Part shown: in pieces, positions 26,314 to 37,688 of the stretch
Position numbering within the stretch: the first letter of the stretch is position 1
How the letters are laid out: every line of letters starts with the position of its first letter
Source: Shewanella aestuarii
GTDB taxonomy: Bacteria; Pseudomonadota; Gammaproteobacteria; Enterobacterales; Shewanellaceae
Assembly (NCBI RefSeq): GCF_014647215.1
Contig: NZ_BMOT01000001.1
Location: forward strand, 310,001-374,000
Direction: 5' to 3'
Length of the DNA: 64,000 nucleotides
Program-made: the position numbers and the translations under genes
Notes under the pieces: model-generated
Database searches by the model: none
The model's input: only the letters and a program-made list of their open reading frames with translations
What the model was told of the DNA's origin: nothing

Positions 26314-28986
26314 ATGAATCGATTTGTTTTCGGCTTTTGCATCAGTAGCCTTAGCGCATTACTTTGGCCAGTTATGCCACCTATGTGGAGTTTGGCCTTA
26401 ATACTGCTGTTGGCTTTCATTTTCCTGAAAAAAGCACCGCTGTATAGTGGTGCTGCTTTTGCCGTGTTTTGGATAAGCATCTATTTCTATTCGTTAGACT
26501 TTCAACCAAGGTTCACACTTCAAAACAAGGTTACATTTACCGGTGAGATAGTATCACTAGTTAATGGTGACCGCGACTGGATAAGTTTGGATGTACGTGT
26601 AATTGAGCCAAAATTAACCAATATTAATCTATCTGATGGCGTAAAAGGGATACCAAGGGACAGATTATATCGCCTGACCTGGCAGAACCCCCCTTTAATT
26701 ACTGTAGGTCAAGTTTGGCAATTTGAAAACACACGCTTGAAGCCAATTACCAGTATTGCCAATCAAGGTGGGTTTAATCAGCAGCGTTTCTATATTCATC
26801 GTCATATTGTGGCCAAGGGACAGGTAAAGCAGGCGAGTTTAATCTCTTTTAAGCCATCAATAAGGCAAGAGTGGTTATCGTCGTTTGCGTTAGTCGCTCC
26901 CCAATTAAAAAATGGTGACTTATTACTGGCTTTATTGTTTGGCGATAAAAGTCAGATATCAGACGTGCGCTGGCAGCAATTAAGGCAAACGGGTACTGGG
27001 CATTTAATCGCTATTTCCGGCTTGCATTTATCAGTGGTATTTGGCCTGGTTTTTATTGGTTGTTTTGGAGTCTTAACTCGTTTTCGATTTGGGCAGTTTT
27101 TATTATCGAAAATTCACTGCCAGTTCGGATTATTTCCTTTATATGCCTCACTGACCATCGCCACATCAATGGCATGGGGTTATGCTTATTTAGCAGGTTT
27201 TTCAGTATCAACACAAAGAGCATTAATCATGCTGGTTTTATTGGTATTGCTTAGTTTACTGAAACAGCATCATTCTTTGTGGCAACGATTAATGTACGCG
27301 CTGGCAGGCGTATTACTATTTGATCCCTTTTCTATGTTAAGTGCAGGTTTTTGGCTGTCATTTGTCGCCTTAGGGATTATTTTGCGTTTCACTGACCAGC
27401 ACCAGCACCAGCACCAGCACCAGCACCAGCACCAGCACCAGCACCAGCACCAGCACCAGCATCAGCACCAAGCGCCAATGACGAAGTCAGCCATGACATT
27501 TGGGGCTAATCTAATGCAAAAATTGTTGGGTTATTGCTTGGCATTGTGGTCAGTTCAATGGCGATTAGCGATAGGGCTCGGTGTTTTGCAAGCTTTATTA
27601 TTTGGCACAGTGTCTATCCACAGTGTTTGGATAAACTTGCTGGTGGTGCCTTGGTTCAGTTTTTTCGTGATACCAATAGCCTTGCTAAGCTTTGTTGTTT
27701 GGTCAGTGTGGCAAGCTTTTAGTCATCTATTCGGTACAAATATTGTGGTTGAATTGCCTTTCAATAGTTGGATTTTTGCTTTGGTAGATCACTTATTAGC
27801 GCCATTTACCGCATTACTTCACCAGTCTGAATATTTTCCAAGTAGTCTGCTTGATGTCAATGAAGCCTGGATTGCAGCAAGTCTATGTAGCCTAATTGGT
27901 TTTGGGTTATTACTGACATGTCGTTGGTCCATTTTTAATTCTGGCTATCGTGTGGGTCAAAGTATCAGTAAGCGGCAGAGCGGACTGAGTCAAAATGGTT
28001 TTATTCTTTGCCTATTGACCTTAGTCATGAATATTCCAATGCTGCAGCTGGTGCTGAATTCATTCACGGCAGCTGATATGGGGGAATTTACTCAAAATAC
28101 GCAGATAGACACCCGTGGGACTTTTATTGATAACCAAAGTTATGACATCAGTTTACATACTTTAGATGTGGCCCAGGGGACGGCAATTGTGTTGCAGCAA
28201 GGTGAAAGGGCGCTGATATACGATAGCGGGGCTGCATTTGGGGATTTCAGTTATGCTGAGCGGGCAATAGTGCCTTTTTTAAAAACAAGGGGGATCACCC
28301 AAGTTGATTATATCGTTATCAGTCATCATGATAACGATCATAGCGGCGGTTTAAATACCTTAATAACGGCCTATCCAGATGCTGAAGTCATTGCAGATAA
28401 AGCGCAGACGTTACTTGAGCGAACTCAAGCACATCAAACGGCCAACGTCAGTGATTGTCAGCCTGGTGTTCGGCAATGGGGGAGCGTCGCAATCACGACT
28501 TTGGCGGATCATTTACAGTCCAGTAAAGACAATAATCGTTCTTGTGTGATGATGTTGGCCATTTATCAGACTGCTAATTTTAACCAGAAAAATAGCAATG
28601 CTGCAATAAAGGTGCTGCTCACAGGCGATATAGAAGCGCTAAGAGAGCAAAGCTTATTGGAAAATCAGCAAAAGCTTGCAGCCGACATTTTGTTTGTCCC
28701 CCATCATGGTAGTCGTACTTCTTCTTCCTCGGCATTTATTGATGCCGTATCGCCTCAGTTAGCCATTTTTAATGCTGGTTTTAATAATCAATATGGTTTC
28801 CCCAAGCAAGATGTTATCTCCCGCTATCTAGATCGTGATATCACCACTTTAGTTAGCGGCGAACAAGGTCAAATAAGCATAAAATTTACAGCAACTGATT
28901 ACCAAATAAGCACTTATCGACATGATATGGCCCCTTTTTGGTATAACCGATTGTTTAGATTTGGCCAGATAGTTAAAGCAGAGTAG
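26314..28986 (+). CDS. comEC: DNA uptake channel protein ComEC/Rec2
   Basis: 890 residues. N-terminal DUF4131-like region, membrane-embedded competence domain (about 190-500), and a C-terminal metallo-beta-lactamase-like domain with HHDNDHSGG and FVPHHGSRTS. It transports single-stranded DNA across the inner membrane during natural transformation. Oddity: residues 362-386 are a Gln-His repeat encoded by a hexanucleotide microsatellite. The frame is open throughout. Confidence 0.93.
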   Translation: MNRFVFGFCISSLSALLWPVMPPMWSLALILLLAFIFLKKAPLYSGAAFAVFWISIYFYSLDFQPRFTLQNKVTFTGEIVSLVNGDRDWISLDVRVIEPKLTNINLSDGVKGIPRDRLYRLTWQNPPLITVGQVWQFENTRLKPITSIANQGGFNQQRFYIHRHIVAKGQVKQASLISFKPSIRQEWLSSFALVAPQLKNGDLLLALLFGDKSQISDVRWQQLRQTGTGHLIAISGLHLSVVFGLVFIGCFGVLTRFRFGQFLLSKIHCQFGLFPLYASLTIATSMAWGYAYLAGFSVSTQRALIMLVLLVLLSLLKQHHSLWQRLMYALAGVLLFDPFSMLSAGFWLSFVALGIILRFTDQHQHQHQHQHQHQHQHQHQHQHQHQAPMTKSAMTFGANLMQKLLGYCLALWSVQWRLAIGLGVLQALLFGTVSIHSVWINLLVVPWFSFFVIPIALLSFVVWSVWQAFSHLFGTNIVVELPFNSWIFALVDHLLAPFTALLHQSEYFPSSLLDVNEAWIAASLCSLIGFGLLLTCRWSIFNSGYRVGQSISKRQSGLSQNGFILCLLTLVMNIPMLQLVLNSFTAADMGEFTQNTQIDTRGTFIDNQSYDISLHTLDVAQGTAIVLQQGERALIYDSGAAFGDFSYAERAIVPFLKTRGITQVDYIVISHHDNDHSGGLNTLITAYPDAEVIADKAQTLLERTQAHQTANVSDCQPGVRQWGSVAITTLADHLQSSKDNNRSCVMMLAIYQTANFNQKNSNAAIKVLLTGDIEALREQSLLENQQKLAADILFVPHHGSRTSSSSAFIDAVSPQLAIFNAGFNNQYGFPKQDVISRYLDRDITTLVSGEQGQISIKFTATDYQISTYRHDMAPFWYNRLFRFGQIVKAE
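27397..27471 (+). repeat. CAGCAC hexanucleotide microsatellite inside comEC
   Basis: 75 bp: twelve Gln-His units, nearly all perfect CAGCAC (one CAGCAT), plus a closing CAA. Because the unit is 6 bp, slippage adds or removes two residues without a frameshift. It lies in a loop between predicted TM segments. Confidence 0.95.
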
Positions 28987-29013
28987 AATGCTATCCATGT
29001 TTGTCAGCAAAGA

Positions 29014-30822
29014 ATGATATTGATGTCGTCGCACTCAGATAATGAAATGTGGAGCGTTTTTAAACGCTTAATGATTTATGTTTTACCCATGAAAGCTATG
29101 TTTATTATGGCTGTGTTGGGTTTACTTACCTATGGCGCAGTCGACGCCGCGTTTATTGCCTTTATTAAGCCATTTATCGATCAAGGTTTTGGTGCCGCGC
29201 CTAGCGTCGCAGGTGTTGAATTGCCAACACATGGCGGCTTTAATGCCAATACAGACATCATGATGATGGCGCCTTTTGTAGTGGTAGGTATGTTTACCTT
29301 GAGAGGGATTGCCAACTTTGTGTCTACCTACTGCGTCTCTTATATGAGCGCGCAGCTTATTATGGATATGCGTCAGCAGGTGTTTGAACACTATTTACGT
29401 TTACCTGTTAGCTATATTGATCGCGAAAATAGCGGTAATTTAATTTCTCGAGTGACTTTTGATACCGAGCAAATCGCCAGAGCCTCAGGCAGTGCATTGA
29501 TTTCAATTGTGCGTGATTCTATGACAGTGGTAGGTATGTTGGCGATCATGTTTTTCTACTCATGGAAATTATCACTGTGTATTTTAGTGATTGGTCCTTT
29601 GATGGGCATTGTCATCAGTATTGTCAGTAAACGCTTTCGTAAAGTTTCAAAACAAATTCAATCCGCGATGGGCGGAGTGACTGCGACCACAGAGCAAATG
29701 ATTAAAGGCCATAAAAACGTCTTGTCATTTGGCGGCCAAAAAACTGAAATGGCACGTTTTTTTGAAGTAAACGATAAAAACCGTCATCAAAATATGAAAT
29801 TGGCGGTGGCACAATCGGTTAGCCAGCCGGTCATTATGATTATTGGATCATTCGCGCTGGCTTTTGTATTGTACGCAGCAAGTTGGGAGAGCATGCAAAC
29901 GGATCTCACAGCGGGTACCTTTACCGCTATTTTGGGTGCCATGATGGCGATGCTGCAACCGATTAAAAACTTAACTAGAGTCAATGCCGAATTCCAACGC
30001 GGCATTGCAGCTTGTACAACTGTGTTTGAATTACTCGACACGCCAGCAGAATCTGATACTGGCACCCATGAAGTCGAGCGTGTGCAAGGTCATTTACAAT
30101 TTAACGGTGTGAGTTTTAGCTATCCTGAACAGGAAAAGAAAGCCTTAAATCTGATCGAGTTTGATGTTAAACCGGGTAAAACCGTCGCTTTAGTCGGACG
30201 CTCAGGTTCTGGTAAATCGACTATCGCTAATTTGATTACCCGCTTTTACGGTGGATTATCAAACGGTGATATTTTACTTGATGGCACTAGCATTTATGAT
30301 TATCAGTTAAAAAATCTACGTAATCAGGTGGCATTGGTGTCACAGCAGGTGACGTTATTTAACGATACCATTGCCAATAATATTGCCTACGCCTATCCAG
30401 GAGAGGTCACACGAGAACAAATCATCAATGCCGCCGAACTAGCCTATGCCATGGAGTTTATTAACACTCTTCCTGATGGGCTTGATACTCAAGTGGGTGA
30501 AAACGGCGTGTTATTATCAGGCGGACAACGTCAGCGTATCGCGATTGCTCGTGCCATGCTACGTGACGCGCCCGTGCTTATTCTAGATGAAGCCACGTCG
30601 GCATTAGATACCGAATCGGAAAAAGCGATTCAAAAAGGCTTAGATAACTTACGTCATAATCGTACTTCTGTGGTTATTGCCCATCGTCTATCAACGATTG
30701 AATCAGCCGATGAGATCTTAGTCATAGACCAAGGTAAGGTGATTGAGCGCGGCGTGCATAAAGACTTAATCACTCAAGATGGCGTATACGCTAACTTGTA
30801 TCAGATGCAGTTTGGCAGCTAA
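29014..30822 (+). CDS. msbA: Lipid A export ABC transporter MsbA
   Basis: 602 residues (599 if the ATG at 29023 is used; neither ribosome site is decisive). Six TM segments then an ATPase domain with Walker A GRSGSGKST, signature LSGGQRQRIAIARAM and LILDEATSALD. It flips lipid A-core across the inner membrane. First gene of the msbA-lpxK-Trm112 operon; its stop overlaps the lpxK start (TAATG). Confidence 0.96.
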   Translation: MILMSSHSDNEMWSVFKRLMIYVLPMKAMFIMAVLGLLTYGAVDAAFIAFIKPFIDQGFGAAPSVAGVELPTHGGFNANTDIMMMAPFVVVGMFTLRGIANFVSTYCVSYMSAQLIMDMRQQVFEHYLRLPVSYIDRENSGNLISRVTFDTEQIARASGSALISIVRDSMTVVGMLAIMFFYSWKLSLCILVIGPLMGIVISIVSKRFRKVSKQIQSAMGGVTATTEQMIKGHKNVLSFGGQKTEMARFFEVNDKNRHQNMKLAVAQSVSQPVIMIIGSFALAFVLYAASWESMQTDLTAGTFTAILGAMMAMLQPIKNLTRVNAEFQRGIAACTTVFELLDTPAESDTGTHEVERVQGHLQFNGVSFSYPEQEKKALNLIEFDVKPGKTVALVGRSGSGKSTIANLITRFYGGLSNGDILLDGTSIYDYQLKNLRNQVALVSQQVTLFNDTIANNIAYAYPGEVTREQIINAAELAYAMEFINTLPDGLDTQVGENGVLLSGGQRQRIAIARAMLRDAPVLILDEATSALDTESEKAIQKGLDNLRHNRTSVVIAHRLSTIESADEILVIDQGKVIERGVHKDLITQDGVYANLYQMQFGS

Positions 30823-31862
30823 TGCAAAACTGGATTAACCAAGTTTGGTATCATGGTCACTGGGCAAAATGGTTTTTGCTACCTTTATCAGGGATTTTTG
30901 GACTGATAAGTTTTATCAGGCGCACCTTATTTAGGCTGGGGATCAAGCCGACTCATACTTTGCCAGTGCCTGTTGTGGTTGTAGGTAATATTACTGCAGG
31001 GGGGAGTGGTAAAACCCCAACGGTAATTTATTTGATTAACCTATTACGGGCTAATGGCTTGAAACCTGGGGTTGTTAGTCGCGGATATGGTGGCAAGACT
31101 AAAGGTGTAGCCAGTGTCACGCCATTAAGTTTAGCGACTGACGTTGGCGACGAGCCGTTAATGATTGTTAGTCGTACCCATGTACCTATGGTGGTTGGCA
31201 GTCAACGGGTGTTAGCGGCCAAAAAACTGTTAGCGGATTTTGATGTCGATGTAATCATTTGTGATGATGGGTTACAGCATTATGCCCTAGGCCGCGATAT
31301 CGAAATTGCGTTAGTTGATGGTGGACGTCGATACGGTAATCAGTGTTTATTGCCTGCAGGCCCTCTAAGAGAAGGGCTATGGCGATTAAATTCGATAGAT
31401 TGGATCATCAATAATGGTGGCCCAGAGGTTACGGCTAATTCTGACGACTTAACAGAACACCTCATGCAGCTAATACCAGCGACGGTTTGTCAGGTTCAGT
31501 CTTTAAATAGTGCCTTACACCAAACTGCAACAGATCCCCAATTAACTTTGCAACAAGCACCGATAACCGCAATGGCTGGGATTGGTAATCCACAACGTTT
31601 TTTTGACAGTTTAGTTGAGCAGGGATATCAACTTGAACAAGTGGTAGCCTTTGCCGATCATCAAGCCTACGACAAGCAACAGTTAATTAGGCTTTCTGAG
31701 CAAACCCCTTTACTGATGACAGAAAAAGATGCGGTTAAATGTCGCGATTTTGCATTACCGAACTGGTGGTATTTGCCCGTAAATGCGAAGCTAAACCCAG
31801 AATTTGATACCCAGTTTATGAGTCGAATGACTCAAGTTATCCAACTTAAGAAGGAAAGTTAA
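30822..31862 (+). CDS. lpxK: Tetraacyldisaccharide 4'-kinase
   Basis: 346 residues. One N-terminal membrane-associated helix, then Walker A GNITAGGSGKTP. The DDGLQHYALGRD segment is typical of LpxK. It phosphorylates the lipid A precursor at the 4' position on the inner leaflet. Linked to msbA as in most gammaproteobacteria. Confidence 0.96.
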   Translation: MQNWINQVWYHGHWAKWFLLPLSGIFGLISFIRRTLFRLGIKPTHTLPVPVVVVGNITAGGSGKTPTVIYLINLLRANGLKPGVVSRGYGGKTKGVASVTPLSLATDVGDEPLMIVSRTHVPMVVGSQRVLAAKKLLADFDVDVIICDDGLQHYALGRDIEIALVDGGRRYGNQCLLPAGPLREGLWRLNSIDWIINNGGPEVTANSDDLTEHLMQLIPATVCQVQSLNSALHQTATDPQLTLQQAPITAMAGIGNPQRFFDSLVEQGYQLEQVVAFADHQAYDKQQLIRLSEQTPLLMTEKDAVKCRDFALPNWWYLPVNAKLNPEFDTQFMSRMTQVIQLKKES

Positions 31863-32042
31863 ATGGCTTTTGATAAAAAGTTACTTGATATTGTCGCGTG
31901 TCCTGTGTGCAAAGGTAAACTGGATTTTGACAAGGAAGCACAACAGTTGATTTGTAAGTTTGATAAAATTGCTTACCCTATTAATGACGGCATTCCTGTG
32001 TTACTTGAAAACCGTGCAATTCCTTTAGCACCGACAGAATAG
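31863..32042 (+). CDS. Trm112-family small zinc-ribbon protein
   Basis: 59 residues, starting at the base after the lpxK stop, with AAGGA upstream. CPVCKGKL gives a CxxC knuckle; the rest ([20 protein letters not shown]) matches the YcaR/Trm112 family. In E. coli the equivalent gene lies between lpxK and kdsB; no kdsB follows here. The family activates methyltransferases in eukaryotes; the bacterial role is unclear. Confidence 0.92.
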   Translation: MAFDKKLLDIVACPVCKGKLDFDKEAQQLICKFDKIAYPINDGIPVLLENRAIPLAPTE

Positions 32043-32140
32043 ACGGACAGCTAGTAAAGTTAACTGTTTTAATGGTTTGATAAATCAGCATTTATGAAAC
32101 TGAGTTACCAGAGCAATTTTTACTCTTGTTAGCATAAATA

Positions 32141-32174
32141 AAAAGGCTGAAATCATTTGATTACAGCCTTTTTT
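32141..32174. terminator. Bidirectional terminator between Trm112 gene and metG
   Basis: AAAAGGCTG and CAGCCTTTT pair perfectly, extended by AAATCA / TGATTA with one mismatch. T runs on both strands serve the two convergent transcripts. Confidence 0.88.
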
Positions 32175-32202
32175 GTGTTTTAGCTATCGTGTCTGGTGAC
32201 GG

Positions 32203-34275
32203 TTATTTTACTCGCATACCAGGTTGAGCTCCTTCATGTGGCTCTAGGATCCAAAGATCTTTACCACCGGGACCTGCGGCTAATACCATGCCTTCAGACA
32301 TACCAAAACGCATTTTACGTGGCGCAAGGTTGGCAACCATTACCGTTAACTTACCGACTAAATCTTCAGGTGAGTAAGCTGATTTGATACCAGCAAAGAC
32401 TTGTTTAGTTTCGCCGCCAAGGTCTAACTCTAATTTTAACAGTTTGTCAGCTTCAGGCACATGCTCAGCTTTCGCGATACGTGCAATCCGAAGGTCTAAT
32501 TTTGCAAAGTCGTCAAATTCAATCGTGTCACTGATTGGATCATCTTGTAACGGATTGCCACTAGTGGTTCTAACATCCGATTTATCAGCTTTCTTGCTGT
32601 TTGTGTCAACTGGCGTTTGAGTGACTTGCAAGTTGTCTTTAGAGGCATCAACCATAGCGGCGACTTTATCAAGATCCACACGCTGCATCATGGCTTTGAA
32701 TGGCACGATTTCATGGCCAGTCATGTCCATGTTTAAGCTGTTCCAGGTCAGCTCTATTTGCAAGAACGCTTCCACATCCTGACTTAAACGAGGTAGCACA
32801 GGCTTCAAATAAGTCACAAGAATACGGAATAGATTCAACGCAATAGAACACACTTGATGTGCTTGCACTTGTTGATCTTCTTGCTTGATAAGTTGCCAAG
32901 GCGCTTGATCTGCAACAAAACCGTTAGCGATATCGGCAAGCGCCATAATTTCACGCATGGCTTTGCCGTATTCACGGGTTTCGTAAAACTCTGCAATTTG
33001 ATCTTGTTTGGCTAAGAAAGTTTCAGCTAGGCTGTTGTCGGCAATTTTTGCCAATTTGCCATCAAAACGTTTGCTAATAAAACCTGCTGTGCGAGAGGCT
33101 AAGTTAACTAACTTGCCAACTAGATCTGAGTTGACACGTTGTGCAAAATCCTCAAGATTTAAATCCAAATCGTCAATACGGCTACTGAGTTTTGCTGCGT
33201 AGTAGTAACGTAAAAATTCAGGGTCTAAGTTATCTAAATAAGTACGCGCCTTGATAAAGGTGCCTTTTGATTTAGACATTTTAGCGCCGTTAACTGTGAC
33301 ATAGCCATGTGCATACACACTGGTTGGCTTACGGTAATTTGCGCCATGTAACATTGCTGGCCAGAATAGACTGTGGAAGTAAACAATGTCTTTACCGATG
33401 AAGTGATAAACCTCAGCAGTAGAATCTTTTGCCCAAAATTCATCAAAATTGATATTAGGATTTTTATCACAGAAGTTTTTGAATGAACCCATATAGCCAA
33501 TAGGTGCATCTAACCAAACGTAAAAATACTTGCCTGGTGCATCAGGGATTTCGAAACCGAAATACGGCGCATCACGTGAAATATCCCACTGTTGTAGGCC
33601 TTGCTCAAACCATTCACTGAGTTTGTTTGCCATTTCTTGCTGAAGCGAGCCAGAGTTTATCCATTCTTGTAACATGCCTTCAAATGCTGGCAAGTCGAAG
33701 AAAAAGTGCTCACTGTCTTTCATAATTGGCGTGGCACCTGATACCGCTGACTTAGGATTGATTAAATCCGTTGGGCTGTAGGTTGCGCCGCAGCTATCAC
33801 AGTTGTCGCCATACTGTTCTTCAGACTTACATTTAGGGCAAGTACCTTTGACAAATCTGTCAGGTAAAAACATCGATTTTTCAGGGTCAAATAACTGAGA
33901 AATCGTTTTTGACTTAATAAACCCACCCTCACGCAACTTAAGGTAAATGTCGCTTGCTAGCTCGCGGTTTTCAGGGCTATGTGTGCTGTGAAAATTATCA
34001 AATTGAATATTAAAGTCAGCAAAGTCTTGTTCATGTTCTTTTTGAACTTGAGCAATCATTTCTTCTGGGGCAATACCCAGTTGCTGTGCTTTTAACATGA
34101 TAGGTGTGCCGTGGGCATCGTCGGCACAAATATAGTGACACTCATGACCGCGCAGCTTTTGATAGCGAGACCAGATATCAGTTTGAATGTATTCAAGCAT
34201 GTGGCCTAAATGGATAGGACCATTGGCATAAGGAAGGGCACTGGTAACCAGTATTTTACGCTGTGATTGGGTCAT
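32203..34275 (-). CDS. metG: Methionyl-tRNA synthetase
   Basis: 690 residues. HIGH-type motif HLGHM near residue 23, a four-Cys zinc knuckle (CPKCK...CDSC), KMSKS signature ([11 protein letters not shown]), anticodon-binding domain and C-terminal tRNA-binding (Trbp111-like) domain. It charges initiator and elongator tRNA-Met. Divergent from mrp, as in E. coli. Confidence 0.98.
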   Translation of the reverse strand: MTQSQRKILVTSALPYANGPIHLGHMLEYIQTDIWSRYQKLRGHECHYICADDAHGTPIMLKAQQLGIAPEEMIAQVQKEHEQDFADFNIQFDNFHSTHSPENRELASDIYLKLREGGFIKSKTISQLFDPEKSMFLPDRFVKGTCPKCKSEEQYGDNCDSCGATYSPTDLINPKSAVSGATPIMKDSEHFFFDLPAFEGMLQEWINSGSLQQEMANKLSEWFEQGLQQWDISRDAPYFGFEIPDAPGKYFYVWLDAPIGYMGSFKNFCDKNPNINFDEFWAKDSTAEVYHFIGKDIVYFHSLFWPAMLHGANYRKPTSVYAHGYVTVNGAKMSKSKGTFIKARTYLDNLDPEFLRYYYAAKLSSRIDDLDLNLEDFAQRVNSDLVGKLVNLASRTAGFISKRFDGKLAKIADNSLAETFLAKQDQIAEFYETREYGKAMREIMALADIANGFVADQAPWQLIKQEDQQVQAHQVCSIALNLFRILVTYLKPVLPRLSQDVEAFLQIELTWNSLNMDMTGHEIVPFKAMMQRVDLDKVAAMVDASKDNLQVTQTPVDTNSKKADKSDVRTTSGNPLQDDPISDTIEFDDFAKLDLRIARIAKAEHVPEADKLLKLELDLGGETKQVFAGIKSAYSPEDLVGKLTVMVANLAPRKMRFGMSEGMVLAAGPGGKDLWILEPHEGAQPGMRVK

Positions 34276-34427
34276 TTTTTCTCAACATCGAATTTCGCTA
34301 AAAATATTGCCCAGATACTAACTGAAAAAAGCAATATTTTCACCAAAACATGCATGAAAATATCCCAATTAGTCACTAAATTTTTGTGAAGTTCTGATAC
34401 ACTTGCACAAATTTGTCAACGGGAGTC

Positions 34428-35549
34428 ATGCTTTTGTCTATTTCCTATCCTGATTATCAACTTGATGCGCAATTATTAACCCCAGTGTTAGCTATTTTAG
34501 ATGCCCATCAAGATCCTTATTTAAAGCAAGGTTTAGTTACTGCAGGTTGTGTGGTTAAGTTAGCCATTGAAGGCAAAAGGCTTCTACTTGGGTTGGTTTA
34601 TCCATATCCTTGTATGACTCAATACCGCGATACGGTAATGGCGATTACTAACAAGCTAGCGGTTTTAGATGCAATTGATGAAGTCGAATGTGAAATCGAT
34701 TTTCAACCAAGAGTATATTCAGCTATAACCTCGGTTTCGCCTATTGCCAATGTTAAGCAGGTTATTGCGATTGCTTCTGGTAAAGGCGGCGTTGGTAAAT
34801 CGACTACCGCGGTAAATTTAGCATTAGCGCTTAAAGCGGAAGGGGCAGAAGTCGGGATTTTAGATGCCGATATTTATGGCCCATCAATCCCATTGATGCT
34901 GGGTATTCCGCATTTTAGACCACAATCTCCAGACGGTAAGATGATGACCGCGGCTTCGGCTCATGGTATATCAGCGCAATCAATTGGATTCATGTTGGGT
35001 GATGGCGAAGCTGCAGTGTGGCGTGGCCCAATGGCGGCAGGCGCACTGGTTCAATTACTCAATGAGACCCAATGGCCTGAATTAGACTATTTGATCATTG
35101 ATATGCCTCCTGGAACCGGAGATATTCAGCTTACATTGTCACAAAAGTTTCCTGTCAGTGGCGCTGTGATTGTGACCACGCCGCAAGATATTGCTTTAGC
35201 CGATGCCCAAAAAGGCATTACCATGTTCAATAAAGTGCAAATTCCTGTGTTAGGGATTGTTGAAAACATGAGTTTCCATTTATGTCCTGAATGTGGCCAT
35301 AAAGAACACCCGTTTGGTACGCACGGGGGCAGTAAAATTGCCGAACGTTATAATGTACCTTTATTAGGTGCATTACCGCTAAATATCAATATTCGTGAGT
35401 CAATGGACAATGGCGCGCCTAGCGTTGTCAAAGAGCCTGATTCGGAAGTGTCGGGCATCTACCGTGAAATTGCCCGTAAATTAGGTGCGCAACTAGCGCT
35501 CCAACAAGTTAAATCAACCGTTTCAATCAGTATATCGGACGACGAGTAA
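34428..35549 (+). CDS. mrp: Iron-sulfur cluster carrier P-loop ATPase Mrp/ApbC
   Basis: 373 residues from the ATG at 34428, preceded by ACGGGAG; an in-frame TTG five codons earlier lacks such a site. Deviant Walker A GKGGVGKST and the C-terminal CPECG (CxxC) that holds the shared cluster are present. The N-terminal MIP18-like domain is present too. It is a cytosolic Fe-S carrier. First gene of the plus-strand housekeeping operon. Confidence 0.95.
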   Translation: MLLSISYPDYQLDAQLLTPVLAILDAHQDPYLKQGLVTAGCVVKLAIEGKRLLLGLVYPYPCMTQYRDTVMAITNKLAVLDAIDEVECEIDFQPRVYSAITSVSPIANVKQVIAIASGKGGVGKSTTAVNLALALKAEGAEVGILDADIYGPSIPLMLGIPHFRPQSPDGKMMTAASAHGISAQSIGFMLGDGEAAVWRGPMAAGALVQLLNETQWPELDYLIIDMPPGTGDIQLTLSQKFPVSGAVIVTTPQDIALADAQKGITMFNKVQIPVLGIVENMSFHLCPECGHKEHPFGTHGGSKIAERYNVPLLGALPLNINIRESMDNGAPSVVKEPDSEVSGIYREIARKLGAQLALQQVKSTVSISISDDE

Positions 35550-35555
35550 GCTTAT

Positions 35556-36194
35556 ATGAATTCTCAACAGTGTGTCATTATTGGTATCGCCGGTGCGTCG
35601 GCGTCAGGTAAAAGTTTAATTGCTAATACCATTTTTCAAGAACTTTGCCGCGATTTAGGCACTAACCAAATTGGCGTGATAAACGAAGATGCTTATTACC
35701 GTGATCAATCTCATTTGACCATGGAAGAGCGAGTGCAAACCAATTATGACCATCCTAAGGCGCTAGATCATAAATTACTTGCCAGCCATCTAGAGTTACT
35801 TAAACAGGGGCAGGCCGTTGATATTCCACGTTACAGCTATACCGAGCACACTCGTATGTCTGAAACCGTTGAGATGTCGCCAAAAAAAGTGATTATTCTC
35901 GAAGGTATTTTACTGTTAACGGATCCTAAGCTGCGTGATTTAATGGATGCCAGTGTATTTATGGACACGCCTCTGGATATCTGTTTTTTACGTCGTCTTA
36001 CCCGTGATGTCGCAGAACGTGGTCGCACAATGGAGTCGGTGATTTCTCAATATAAAAAGACGGTTAGGCCGATGTTTTTGCAATTTATTGAGCCGTCTAA
36101 ACAGTATGCCGATATCATAGTGCCACGTGGTGGCAAAAACCGAATTGCGACCGATATTTTAAAAGCGCGAATTCAACATTTGTTAGCAAAATAA
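35556..36194 (+). CDS. udk: Uridine kinase
   Basis: 212 residues. P-loop GASASGKS and the conserved NYDHPKALD segment. It phosphorylates uridine and cytidine in pyrimidine salvage. It follows mrp by 6 bp; the mrp-udk-dcd order is conserved in enterobacteria. Confidence 0.97.
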   Translation: MNSQQCVIIGIAGASASGKSLIANTIFQELCRDLGTNQIGVINEDAYYRDQSHLTMEERVQTNYDHPKALDHKLLASHLELLKQGQAVDIPRYSYTEHTRMSETVEMSPKKVIILEGILLLTDPKLRDLMDASVFMDTPLDICFLRRLTRDVAERGRTMESVISQYKKTVRPMFLQFIEPSKQYADIIVPRGGKNRIATDILKARIQHLLAK

Positions 36195-36225
36195 ACGTTA
36201 ACTCATTATCAAAGAGGCTACATCA

Positions 36226-36813
36226 ATGCGTCTAACTGATATCGAAATCGAACAAAGTTTAGATGAAGGGCTGATAGTTATTTCTCCTAGACCACCTGTA
36301 GATGCTATATCTGGTGTCAGTGTTGATGTTCGCCTTGGTGATCAATTCCGAGTTTTTCAAGATCATACCGCCCCCTTTATTGATTTAAGTGGCCCTAGCG
36401 TAGAAATGCAAGCGGCCTTAGATCGCGTCATGGGCGATAAAATTACCATTGCCGAAGGGGATGCTTTCTTCCTGCATCCAGGGGAATTGGCGCTTGCGGT
36501 TACCCTTGAAACTGTTACTTTGCCAGCGAATATCGTTGGCTGGTTGGATGGACGTTCATCATTAGCACGTTTAGGCTTAATGGTGCATGTAACAGCACAC
36601 CGAATAGATCCCGGTTGGCAAGGTAAAATTGTTTTAGAGTTTTTTAACAGCGGGAAACTGCCACTTGCATTACGCCCTGGTATGACAATTGGTGCGTTAA
36701 ACTTTGAGCGCCTAAGTGGTCCAGTTGCTCGACCTTATAATCAAAGAAAAACTGCTAAATACAAAGATCAGCAAGATGCTGTCGCCAGTCGTATTAGTCA
36801 GGACGAAAAATGA
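36226..36813 (+). CDS. dcd: dCTP deaminase
   Basis: 195 residues with the Dcd/dUTPase signature [11 protein letters not shown] and the HRIDPGWQG segment. It deaminates dCTP to dUTP to feed thymidylate synthesis. The stop overlaps the pabC start by 4 bp (ATGA). Confidence 0.97.
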   Translation: MRLTDIEIEQSLDEGLIVISPRPPVDAISGVSVDVRLGDQFRVFQDHTAPFIDLSGPSVEMQAALDRVMGDKITIAEGDAFFLHPGELALAVTLETVTLPANIVGWLDGRSSLARLGLMVHVTAHRIDPGWQGKIVLEFFNSGKLPLALRPGMTIGALNFERLSGPVARPYNQRKTAKYKDQQDAVASRISQDEK

Positions 36814-37643
36814 CGCAAGTATGGGTTAATCAGCAAACGACAATAAACGTCAGCCCGTTTGATCGTGGTTTAGCCTATGGTGATGGCGTATTTGCAACCA
36901 TGCGTACCTATCCAAAATCAGCCCCACAATCTGGCATTATGTTGTTGAAGTTACACTTAGCAAGATTGGCACAAGGCTGTGAGAGATTACATATCAATTG
37001 GGGGCCTTCCGAGACCTTAATTTCTCATTTATCAGATTTAGCACAACAGTACCCAAACTCTTGTATTAAGTTATTACTCACCCGCGGCGTCGGCGGACGG
37101 GGTTATCAGGCTCCGGAACAAGCCAATATCACAGAAATTACCTCAGTACATGAAATCCCTATCCATTATCAAACCTGGCAAAAGCAGGGTGTTGCTTTAG
37201 CGACCTCAAAAATAAAATTAGCTCAACAGCCCTTATTGGCAGGGATAAAGCATTTAAATCGTTTAGAACAGGTGTTGATAAAATCACAGCAACTTCCGGA
37301 TGGCTTTAATGACTGGTTGGTTTACGATACCCAAGACAATGTTATTGAAGCTTCAATGGCCAATATATTTATTGTGAAAGCAGAACAGGTATTCACTCCA
37401 GCGATAAATCAAGCCGGTGTCAGTGGGGTAATGCGTGAAGCGGTTATTGAGGCTTTGTTGAGTAATGGCGTCGATGTGCGTATTCAGCCTTTAAGTCTAA
37501 ATGATATTGTTGATGCCGACTCAATCATGCTCACTAATAGTCTGTTTGGCATTATCAATGTTATAAAAGTCGATAAAAACAGCTATCAACCTTGGGCTAA
37601 CACAATTGCAGTTGCACAAAAGTTGCAAACGACATTAAGCTAA
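36810..37643 (+). CDS. pabC: Aminodeoxychorismate lyase
   Basis: 277 residues, fold-type IV PLP enzyme. [16 protein letters not shown] at the N-terminus and [11 protein letters not shown] with the PLP lysine are conserved. It releases p-aminobenzoate for folate synthesis. Here it follows dcd by overlap rather than fabF as in E. coli, joining two blocks that are separate in enterobacteria. Confidence 0.94.
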   Translation: MTQVWVNQQTTINVSPFDRGLAYGDGVFATMRTYPKSAPQSGIMLLKLHLARLAQGCERLHINWGPSETLISHLSDLAQQYPNSCIKLLLTRGVGGRGYQAPEQANITEITSVHEIPIHYQTWQKQGVALATSKIKLAQQPLLAGIKHLNRLEQVLIKSQQLPDGFNDWLVYDTQDNVIEASMANIFIVKAEQVFTPAINQAGVSGVMREAVIEALLSNGVDVRIQPLSLNDIVDADSIMLTNSLFGIINVIKVDKNSYQPWANTIAVAQKLQTTLS

Positions 37644-37688
37644 AGCGCTTAGAAAAAATAAACAATAATAATCATTCACCTAACTTAG

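Noticed and set aside
27397-27471. Regular repeat resembling a CRISPR-like or tandem array
   Set aside because: The 6 bp unit is contiguous without spacers and is in frame within comEC, so it is a coding microsatellite.
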